Shown here in pieces: positions 9,552 through 16,868 of a DNA stretch of 47,971 nt. Where the stretch lies: the NCBI RefSeq assembly GCF_022340925.1, contig NZ_JAJDNA010000079.1:1-47971 (forward strand), in the 5' to 3' direction. A model generated the notes under the pieces. It was given only the letters and a program-made list of their open reading frames with translations. It was not told the DNA's origin and ran no database searches. The stretch's first letter is position 1. The number at the start of each line of letters is the position of its first letter. A program made the translations under genes and the position numbers. Source of the stretch: Thiocapsa sp. (lineage in GTDB: Bacteria > Pseudomonadota > Gammaproteobacteria > Chromatiales > Chromatiaceae).

Positions 9552-10100
9552 ATGTCGCAGATCCGCTCGTTTGAAGGCAAACAGCCGAGTATCGATGCGT
9601 CCGCGTGGGTAGACGCGACTGCGCTGATCATCGGCGACGTGACCTTGGGGCCGGGTGCCTCCGTCTGGCCTGCCTGCGTCATCCGGGCTGATATCCACCG
9701 GATCGAGATCGGTGCGCGCACCAACATCCAGGACGGCTCAATCCTACACGTCTCGCACGACAGCGGTTTCATGCCCGGCGGCGCTCCTCTCATCATCCAC
9801 GAAGGCGTGACGGTGGGTCATCAGGTCGTCCTGCATGGTTGCGAGATCTACGAAGGCTGCTTGGTCGGAATTGGCGCGCGCGTCCTCGATCGTGCGGTGC
9901 TGCAGCCGCGGACTCTGCTGGGTGCCGGCTCATTGGTGGCGCCCGGGCAGGTCCTGGCGGGTGGCCATCTGTGGTTGGGCGCGCCCGCGCGGCGCGTGCG
10001 GAAGCTGACCGATCGAGAGCTCGAGTATCTGGAGTACGCGGCAGCCAACTACGTCCGGCTCGCTGCGCGGCATCGGGCGGCGTCGGGGCGAACGCAATAG
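9552..10100 (+). CDS. Gamma-carbonic anhydrase-like hexapeptide-repeat protein (YrdA family)
   Basis: Left-handed beta-helix protein of the gamma-carbonic anhydrase/YrdA family. The start at 9552 (MSQIRSFEGK) matches the usual family N-terminus; an in-frame ATG at 9534 is an alternative. The 182-aa product shows hexapeptide repeats and the zinc-ligand pattern HVSHD (H69) and VTVGHQVVLHG (H90, H95). YrdA-type proteins keep these ligands but often lack measurable carbonic anhydrase activity, so the reaction is uncertain. About 250 bp separate it from the transglycosylase gene, so it probably has its own promoter. Confidence 0.9.
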   Translation: MSQIRSFEGKQPSIDASAWVDATALIIGDVTLGPGASVWPACVIRADIHRIEIGARTNIQDGSILHVSHDSGFMPGGAPLIIHEGVTVGHQVVLHGCEIYEGCLVGIGARVLDRAVLQPRTLLGAGSLVAPGQVLAGGHLWLGAPARRVRKLTDRELEYLEYAAANYVRLAARHRAASGRTQ

Positions 10101-10104
10101 CCTA

Positions 10105-10140
10105 AGACGCTGAGTAAACAAACATCCTGGCAGTCATCAG
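10105..10140 (+). repeat. Dispersed intergenic repeat, copy C (short, degenerate)
   Basis: AGACGCTGAG followed by CATCCTGGC and CATCAG in the same order and near-same spacing as the start of copies A (4037-4146) and B (13931-14042). Only the first ~36 bp are recognisable. It begins just after the stop of the gamma-carbonic-anhydrase-like gene. Confidence 0.35.
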
Positions 10141-10180
10141 CTCGCCTTTCGATCGGCGCGACGCTCGGAAGGCGCCATTG

Positions 10181-10215
10181 TCAGGCACCGAGGTGCCTGA
10201 ACAGGCCGGGGGCCT
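10181..10215. repeat. Palindrome plus short hairpin between convergent genes
   Basis: TCAGGCACC (10181-10189) and GGTGCCTGA (10192-10200) are perfect reverse complements separated by 2 nt. A second small hairpin, AGGCC-GGG-GGCCT, follows at 10203-10215. They lie between two convergent genes, where a bidirectional terminator would be expected, but neither has a T tract. Either a non-classical termination signal or a REP-like element. Confidence 0.4.
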
Positions 10216-10345
10216 CCTTGCCCCGCACGGTCACACGGCAATACGTCAGCGTTTCCCTAGGAGCCTGGCAACTGGCGGTCGGCGATCCGGGATACGGATT
10301 CAAATCGACCGGTTGCATGGCCTGAGACGTGCTCAACGGGCGCGT

Positions 10346-11311
10346 TCAGGTTTGGCTCGGGGGGCGCGCAGCCTGTGGTGGAAGGCTGGCGCCGGCGAGC
10401 TCCATTTCGCGGGCGTCCGGGGTCAGCGGCTCCGGGGATGTCACCCGATCCACATCCACCGCAACGTGCAATTCGTGGTGTCCGCCCCCGTAGAAGATGC
10501 CGCGAAACGGCGTGACGTCCTGGAAGTCGCGACCGACCGCCGTCGTGATGTGCTGCTCGCCCGGGACCTGGTTGTTGGTCGGGTCTAGATCGATCCAGCC
10601 GAGGTTGGGGAGGAACACCGACACCCAGGCGTGCGAGGCATCGGCGCCCTGGAGCTTGGGCTGCCCCGGCGGCGGCAGCGTCTCGAGATAGCCGCTGACG
10701 TAGCGAGCGGCGAGCCCGAGTCCGCGCAGCCCGGCGATGGCGACATGAGCAAAGTCCTGACAGACTCCTTTGCGCTGCTCCATGACCTCGGTAACCGGCG
10801 TGGCAACGGTCGTGGATGCCGGGTCATAGACGAAATCCTGGTAGATCCGTCCCATGAGGTCCATCGTCGCCTCGAGCAGCGGGCGCTCCGGTTGAAAAGA
10901 CGCGGCCGCGTAGGCGCGCGCGTCCGGGTCCGGCGGGACCAGGGGCGAAGGCAGGGTGAAGATGCGCAGGTCCGTCATGGGTTCGTCATAGCGGTCAGCA
11001 AGTCGGGCCACGACCCGTTCCCAGGCCGGTGTCGAGGCCGGATCCGGTGCGGTCGGCGCCATCACCTCGACTTCGCTGCTTGCGCGCACTTCCAGGGCAT
11101 CGTGCGACTGCTGGATGGAGAAATAGCTCACCCGGTTGCCGAAAAAATCCTCGTGCTCGCGGTGCACGGCGGGCCAGGGATCCACGCGGATCTGGGTTGC
11201 CAGACAATCCTGGCGCGGCGTCTTCGGCGGCTTCAGATGGGCGATGCTGTGACAGAGCGAGACCGGCTCTGCATACTCGTAGCGAGTCACGTGACTGATG
11301 CGGAATCTCAT
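10346..11311 (-). CDS. Transglutaminase-like cysteine protease/amidase
   Basis: Bacterial transglutaminase-like protein of 321 aa. The N-terminal ~110 residues (MRFRISHVTRYEYAEPVSLC) form the beta domain typical of the family, followed by the papain-like core with nucleophile C184 in KGVCQDFAH, H227 in ASHAWVSVF and aspartate D243 (or D241) in IDLDPTNN. There is no signal peptide, so it is probably cytoplasmic. Its ATG overlaps the stop of the upstream ATP-grasp/alpha-E gene by 4 nt, so the two are translationally coupled. Iyer and Aravind proposed that such gene pairs form peptide- or amide-bond synthesis and cleavage systems; the substrate is unknown. Confidence 0.93.
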   Translation of the reverse strand: MRFRISHVTRYEYAEPVSLCHSIAHLKPPKTPRQDCLATQIRVDPWPAVHREHEDFFGNRVSYFSIQQSHDALEVRASSEVEVMAPTAPDPASTPAWERVVARLADRYDEPMTDLRIFTLPSPLVPPDPDARAYAAASFQPERPLLEATMDLMGRIYQDFVYDPASTTVATPVTEVMEQRKGVCQDFAHVAIAGLRGLGLAARYVSGYLETLPPPGQPKLQGADASHAWVSVFLPNLGWIDLDPTNNQVPGEQHITTAVGRDFQDVTPFRGIFYGGGHHELHVAVDVDRVTSPEPLTPDAREMELAGASLPPQAARPPSQT

Positions 11312-13896
11312 GCTGCGCCTCGCCCGACGGATCGCCGCAAGAGGCTGTGTGGCTGCTCTTCGTGACGGAAGTACTGGGCCGTGATGGCGTCCGAGATCGC
11401 CGCGAGCTGCTGATCTAGCTCACCCAGCACGGTTGCCAGGGTGGTGCGGCGCGTACCCGCCTTGTCCGATTGGACGAGGGTATCGATCTCGGCTAGACGG
11501 ATACCGGTGAGACCTTTCAGCACGAGTTTTTCGACCGGCGCGCGTCCGACCGTCAATTCGCCTCGCGGAAGCTCTGAGACCAGGTGCTCGAGCATGACCA
11601 GCTGATAGGCGAGTGCACGGGGGTTGCCTTCGTCCTGGAACACGAGATCGAGCAGGGCGCCGATCCGGGTGCCGGCGCGATAGCGGCGCCGATAGGTGAT
11701 GAGGCTGTCGGTCACGCCCAGCACCGCCTCGATCACCATGTTCTCGTCCTGCTCTCCCGCGATCGGAACCAGCATGGATCGCAAGAGGCTGGCAGTGGAT
11801 GCGCCGCGCTCCAAGCGCCGGCCGATCTCGAGGAAGTGCCAGCCCTCGTTGTGGGTCATGTTCTCCTGGGTCAGCGCGGAAAAGGCGACGAGGGAGGTCA
11901 CCAGGGGATCGAGCTCATCGAGCGCCAGCGAGAGCTGGTTGGGCGGCCGTTGGGTGAGGTTCGCCAGATGCCCTTCGATGTCGCTCACGATCCGCCAGGT
12001 GTCTGCGGAGAGTCGGTCGCGCACCGAGTACGCAGCCTGACCCAGCGCCTCGAGGGTCTGCGGCAAGCCGCCGAGGCGTGAGGAATCCGAGATCAAGGAG
12101 AGCATCTCCGGGATCGGGTCGCGGAGGCGTTCGTCGGCATCGGTGCCGACGAATCCCGGGAACGACTGGGTCTGATTGGTGAGGGCTTCCAATAAGGACC
12201 GCAGACAGCAGAAGTGCGCGTTCGATGCATCGATGGTGCTCCGCTCGTACAGCTTGAAGATGGTGATCCGCAACAGCCGTACCAGCCCCTCGGCGCGCTC
12301 GGCATAACGCCCGATCCAAAAGAGATTGTCGGCGACCCGACTGGAGACCTCGCTTTCCTGCGTGACCGCGGGGGTCTGCAGCTCGCCCGTCGCCAGCAGG
12401 CTTTCCTGGCGCTCAGGCTCCGACGCCAAGACCCAGGCATCCTTTGCCAGCCCCCCAAGTTGGTTGGATACGAGCGCGGCGTCATGGGTCAGGGTGATTC
12501 GCCCGAGTCCGCCCGGCATGACCGTATAGCCATCCTCTTCGGCGATCAGGAAGGTGCGCAGGACACTCGGCCGCGGCTCGAGATGCTGTCCGATGAGCGC
12601 TGGGGCCGTCGAGGGATGCACGCGTTCCTGCGCGACATAGCTCCCCGGATGGGCCTTGATCCCCTGGATCAGCGCGTCGCGGGCGGGCGGCTCCATCGCT
12701 GCGGGGAAGAGGCAGCGCTGCCCCTGGGGCTTGGCGAGACATTTGATGATGAGTCGGTCGAGATGCTCCAGGACATGAGCGCGGGACTGCGGGTCGCCGC
12801 ACCACCAGGTCTCGATGTCGGGGAGCAGGAGGTCCTCGCCGAGGAGCTCTCGACAGAGGTTTGGAAGGAATGCCATCAGTGCTGGATGCTCCAAGATCCC
12901 GCTGCCGAGGGCGTTGGCGACGACCAGATTGCCGGCCCGCACGGCCTGCACCAGGCCCGGGACGCCGAGCATCGAATCCTCGCGTAGCTCGAGGGGGTCG
13001 CACCACCCGTCATCCACCCGCCGCAAGACCGCGTCGATCCGCTCCAGCCGGCCCAGGGTGCGGAGCCAGAGCGCACCGTCTCGCACCGACAGGTCGCCCC
13101 CCTGGACCAAGGTGTAGCCGAGATAGTTGGCGAGATAGGCGTGCTCGAAGTAGGCCTCGTTCGCCGGACCCGGCGTCAGCACGACCACCCGCTGATGCTC
13201 GGCCCGTCTGGGCGCGAGCCCCGTCAGGGTTCGGCGCATCGAGCGGAAGAATCCGGCAAGTCGGTGCACGTGCGAGTCTCTGAACATGCTGGGCAGGACA
13301 CGCGACAGGACAACGCGGTTCTCCAGGGCGTAACCGACGCCGAGGGGACTCTGGGTGCGGTCGCTGATGACGCGCCATCGCCCGTCCGGCATCCGCGTCA
13401 GATCGGCCGCGTAATGGATCAGGGGAACCTGTCCGGCGACCTCGATACCGTGGCAGGCGAGAAGGTAATCGGCGTTGGAGTCGATGAGCTCGGCCGGCAG
13501 CAGGCCGGTGCGGATGAGTCGGCGCCGGCCATAGAGATCGAGCAGGATCTGATTGAACAGCTCGGCGCGTTGGATCAGTCCACGCTCGAGGTCGGCCCAC
13601 TCCTCGCTGCGGATCAGCAGCGGGAGCAGGTCCAACTCCCAAGGGCGTGACATGCCCTGGGGATCCCCGTTGAGGTTATAGGTCACTCCGTTGTCGCGGA
13701 TCAGGCGCGACGCCTCACGCCAGCGTGCCTCGATCCCGCTCGGTCCGAGCAGACGCAAGGCATCGAGGACGTACTGCCAATGCGGGCGCACCTCGCCTTC
13801 GGCGGTCCGCATCTCGTCGTAGCAGTCGGACAACGGCGAGTAGGCATCGACCAGACCCGACGGATCGAGTGTGTGTATCGGGTCGGGGACAGACAT
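11308..13896 (-). CDS. Fused circularly permuted ATP-grasp / alpha-E domain protein
   Basis: An 862-aa fusion of two families that are usually separate neighbouring genes. Residues ~25-500 are a circularly permuted type-2 ATP-grasp ligase (DUF404/DUF407; motifs DNGVTYNLNGDPQG, LIDSNADYLLACHG, TPGPANEAYFEHAYL, NALGSGILEHPAL). Residues ~540-850 are an alpha-E (DUF403) helical domain beginning SRVADNLFWIGRYAERAEGL. ATP-grasp enzymes of this class are predicted to form amide bonds through acyl phosphates; alpha-E is thought to assist. It is first in a two-gene operon with the transglutaminase-like gene (4-nt overlap). No ligase substrate can be inferred. Intergenic repeat copy B lies just upstream. 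Confidence 0.93.
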   Translation of the reverse strand: MSVPDPIHTLDPSGLVDAYSPLSDCYDEMRTAEGEVRPHWQYVLDALRLLGPSGIEARWREASRLIRDNGVTYNLNGDPQGMSRPWELDLLPLLIRSEEWADLERGLIQRAELFNQILLDLYGRRRLIRTGLLPAELIDSNADYLLACHGIEVAGQVPLIHYAADLTRMPDGRWRVISDRTQSPLGVGYALENRVVLSRVLPSMFRDSHVHRLAGFFRSMRRTLTGLAPRRAEHQRVVVLTPGPANEAYFEHAYLANYLGYTLVQGGDLSVRDGALWLRTLGRLERIDAVLRRVDDGWCDPLELREDSMLGVPGLVQAVRAGNLVVANALGSGILEHPALMAFLPNLCRELLGEDLLLPDIETWWCGDPQSRAHVLEHLDRLIIKCLAKPQGQRCLFPAAMEPPARDALIQGIKAHPGSYVAQERVHPSTAPALIGQHLEPRPSVLRTFLIAEEDGYTVMPGGLGRITLTHDAALVSNQLGGLAKDAWVLASEPERQESLLATGELQTPAVTQESEVSSRVADNLFWIGRYAERAEGLVRLLRITIFKLYERSTIDASNAHFCCLRSLLEALTNQTQSFPGFVGTDADERLRDPIPEMLSLISDSSRLGGLPQTLEALGQAAYSVRDRLSADTWRIVSDIEGHLANLTQRPPNQLSLALDELDPLVTSLVAFSALTQENMTHNEGWHFLEIGRRLERGASTASLLRSMLVPIAGEQDENMVIEAVLGVTDSLITYRRRYRAGTRIGALLDLVFQDEGNPRALAYQLVMLEHLVSELPRGELTVGRAPVEKLVLKGLTGIRLAEIDTLVQSDKAGTRRTTLATVLGELDQQLAAISDAITAQYFRHEEQPHSLLRRSVGRGAA

Positions 13897-13930
13897 GGTG
13901 CAGCGCTCGTTCCGGGAGTTCCAACTCAGA

Positions 13931-14042
13931 GAGACGCTGATTGATCGGCCATCCTGGCCAACAATCAGTATGGAGAGCGAAAACGCAGTTTCAGCTTTCC
14001 TTCATGTTCAGCTGCTTACGCGATTGAAAACCGCCGGGACTT
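13931..14042 (+). repeat. Dispersed intergenic repeat, copy B
   Basis: Begins GAGACGCTGA, then GGCCATCCTGGCCAACAATC, then an A/T-richer part ending near ACCGCCGGGAC. It is the best-preserved relative of copy A (4037-4146, opposite strand). It lies just upstream of the ATP-grasp/alpha-E gene start, in the opposite orientation to that gene. A complete GGCCA-N3-TGGCC dyad is present at its core. Confidence 0.55.
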
Positions 14043-14156
14043 CCTGCCCCGAAAAGCAAGCGCTGAGCTCTTCAGCGCTTTCTCAGCGATTAGACACGTC
14101 ATGCGAGTGCGTCGCAAGGCGCGCTCCGGCGATCTGGATTGCCCCACACACCCCGC

Positions 14157-16670
14157 CTAGTCCTCCACGGGATCGGACGATTGGAGCTCGATTGTCGGCA
14201 CGAAGCAGCGTTCGAGCTGCGGCGGCGAGAGCAGGGGGGCGAAGAGGTCGCCTTGTGCTTGTTGGCAGCCCATGTTGAGGAGGGTCAGTCGCTGCTGATC
14301 GTTGCGCACGCCGTCGGCCACGATGTCGAGATCCAGTGCCTGTGCCATCGAGATCAGTGCCTGAACGACCGCAAGATCGTCGTCGGAATCGGTCATGGCC
14401 TCGACAAACGCGCGATGGATCTTGAGCCGGTTGACAGGGAGACGGCGGAGCACGGCCGGTGCGAGCCAGCTGGTGCCGACCTCGCTGAGGGTCAGACGCA
14501 CTCCAAGCCGATGCAACCCGTTGAACGCCTCGCGAGCCTGCTCGCGATGCTTGAACAGGAGCGACTCGCCGAGCTCCAGCTCGAGGTGTTTCGGATCCAG
14601 GCCAGTCGTGCGGAGCAGGCGCGCCACTCCGGGGACCAGGTCGATCCGCGTCAGCTCAGGCTCGGAGATACTCACGGATAGGGTCGGCACCTGAAGTCCA
14701 CGCACCAGCCACTCCTTGAACTGGCGGCAGGCCTCGCCAAGGACCCACTGACCGATATCGACGCGCATGCCGCCGGCATCGGCCAGCGGCAGGAAGCGCT
14801 CGGGCGGTATATTCCCGAGCCGGGGCTGATGCCAATGCACGAGTGCCTCGGCACCGACCAGGCGGCCGGTGTCGAGGTTGACCCGCGGCCGGAAACGCAG
14901 CTGGAGCTCACCCTTGCGGAGCGCATCACGCAGTAGTCCGATGAGGTGTTGGCGCTCCGTTGCTGGGTCGCCGGGTTGGCCGGCATGAATTCGGAAACCG
15001 TCTCTGCCCCCGTGCTTCGCGAGGTGCAATGCCGATTCCGCGTTGGCGATCATGATCTCCGAGTCACTGCCCGCGCCGGCGTCGAGGGCGATGCCCATGC
15101 TGACCGTGACAAACAACTCATGTCCGCGCAAGGAGATCGGCATGCGCAATGCCGCACGAAGACGCCGAGCGATCTCTTCGGCCTCGGCAGGATCGCGAAC
15201 CCCTTCGAAAAGCAGCCCGAACTGGTTTCCGCTCAGCCTTGCCAGGGTATCGGCCGGGCGGATGGTCTCGCGCAATCTCAACCCCACCGCGCGCAGGATC
15301 TCATCGCCGATCTGATGACCCAGGCTGGCGTTAATGTGGGCGAACCGGTCGATGTCGCAGAGAAATAAGGCGGCCGGGATCCGATTGCGTCGCCCTGGAT
15401 CGATAGCGTGCGCCACCCGGGATTGGAAGAGGATTCGGTTCGGGAGCTTGGTCAGTGGATCGTAATGCGCGACGTATTCGGCCCGCTGAAGACCTGTCCC
15501 GGCGGCAGCGCGCTCGGCGAAGACGCCGACGAAGCTCATGACCTTCCCACGGGCATCCGGGAGACGATGCACCGTCAGCTTTTGCAGTGCGATCTCGCCG
15601 TCTTTGCGGCGATTCCAGATCTCGCCCTGCCAGGATCCCTTATCCCGCAGCACCCGCAACATGCTGCTGAAGAAACCCCTGGAATGCCATTGCGAGTTGA
15701 GCAACGTTGGCTTGCGTCCGAGCAGCTCGGCCTCGGAATAGCCGGTGATTCGGGTGAATGCGTCGTTGGCCGCGACGATCCGCCACGAGGCATCGGTGAT
15801 CAAGACGCCGTCGGAGGTCGCGGCATAGACAGCCGCGGCCTGGCGCAGGCGGCGCTCGGATTCCCGCGCGCGTGTCACGTCGCGAACATAGACGACGATG
15901 CCCTTGATCGTGCCCTGATCATCTCGGCTCGGGAGCAGTTTCACCTCGGACTCGAGGTCTTCGCCGTCCGGATCGGCCTCCTGGATGTCGTCGACGACCG
16001 GCTGGCCATCTTCCAGACATCGCCCGAGATGGCGATAGACGAGGTCGCTGAGCGCCCCTGGCCCGCAGATCGCGTGGAAAGGCCGTCCAACGGCCTGCTC
16101 CGGGGTCCGGCCAAGGGCCTGCATAAAGGCCGGGTTGGCGGCCTGCAGGCAGCATTTGCGATCCAGGAAGGCGAGTCGATCGGGCAGTGCAGAAAGGATA
16201 TCGACATAGCGGGCGAGGGTCTGCTCAGCCTCGCGCCGCTGCGTGATGTCCAGTAGGAACCCCGACATCGTGCGGGTGGACGCAGGGCAGGCCGGGTCCA
16301 GACGTCCGGCGCTCTCAGCCCAGCGCAGGGAACCGTCGGGGCGCATGATGCGATGGCGCAGACGGAATGGAGTACCCGCCTCGCTCGCGCGTTGCAGCGC
16401 CTTGGCGGTCTGCTCGCGATCCTTCGGCGGGATATGTCGGAGCACGACATCCAGGGTGATGTCCTCGTCCGGATTGAATCCCCAGATGTCATACCAGGTG
16501 CGGGAACCTTGGATCCGTCCGGTGGCAACGTCCAATTCCCAATCGCCGACCCGGACGACGGCCTGTGCCTCATCGGCACCCTCTTGCGCGGCAGGGTTGG
16601 AGGCAGCGGCGTTTTCCTGAGAGCCCTGATTCCGGCGCATGCGGCGGTGAACCTCCTCGTCGACTGGCAA
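14157..16670 (-). CDS. PAS-PAS-PAS-GGDEF-EAL protein with degenerate GGDEF and EAL sites
   Basis: An 837-aa cytoplasmic multidomain protein. Three PAS/PAC-like segments (~35-150, ~155-270, ~275-400) are followed by a GGDEF domain (~405-565) and an EAL domain (~575-825). The GGDEF signature is SGNQF (480-484), so diguanylate cyclase activity is unlikely. The EAL residue E608 is kept (AEALVHW), but other metal and catalytic positions are replaced: the usual asparagine of SVN is Ser (SVSIS), the DDFG pair is S729-E730, KID is KIH, and the AEGVE glutamates are lost (VADGVRN). Phosphodiesterase activity is therefore also doubtful. It is more likely a c-di-GMP or protein-binding sensor. Divergent from the ACP-ligase-PlsC gene, 198 nt apart. 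Confidence 0.92.
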   Translation of the reverse strand: MPVDEEVHRRMRRNQGSQENAAASNPAAQEGADEAQAVVRVGDWELDVATGRIQGSRTWYDIWGFNPDEDITLDVVLRHIPPKDREQTAKALQRASEAGTPFRLRHRIMRPDGSLRWAESAGRLDPACPASTRTMSGFLLDITQRREAEQTLARYVDILSALPDRLAFLDRKCCLQAANPAFMQALGRTPEQAVGRPFHAICGPGALSDLVYRHLGRCLEDGQPVVDDIQEADPDGEDLESEVKLLPSRDDQGTIKGIVVYVRDVTRARESERRLRQAAAVYAATSDGVLITDASWRIVAANDAFTRITGYSEAELLGRKPTLLNSQWHSRGFFSSMLRVLRDKGSWQGEIWNRRKDGEIALQKLTVHRLPDARGKVMSFVGVFAERAAAGTGLQRAEYVAHYDPLTKLPNRILFQSRVAHAIDPGRRNRIPAALFLCDIDRFAHINASLGHQIGDEILRAVGLRLRETIRPADTLARLSGNQFGLLFEGVRDPAEAEEIARRLRAALRMPISLRGHELFVTVSMGIALDAGAGSDSEIMIANAESALHLAKHGGRDGFRIHAGQPGDPATERQHLIGLLRDALRKGELQLRFRPRVNLDTGRLVGAEALVHWHQPRLGNIPPERFLPLADAGGMRVDIGQWVLGEACRQFKEWLVRGLQVPTLSVSISEPELTRIDLVPGVARLLRTTGLDPKHLELELGESLLFKHREQAREAFNGLHRLGVRLTLSEVGTSWLAPAVLRRLPVNRLKIHRAFVEAMTDSDDDLAVVQALISMAQALDLDIVADGVRNDQQRLTLLNMGCQQAQGDLFAPLLSPPQLERCFVPTIELQSSDPVED

Positions 16671-16868
16671 TGGTCTCGGATTATAGACAGGATCGGCGCT
16701 CGAAAGGGCAAAGGATGCGGGCGTTGCTGCGCCTTTGCCGCAGGGTTCGGCTTGCCGCCGGAGAAGGCCGGGGGCATAGTCGGGTCAGCTGGCCGACGAC
16801 CGGTGCAGCGCATCTGCCCGGCCTGATCAAACCGCTCAGCATCCTGCTCCACCTGCTCGGAATCAGCT

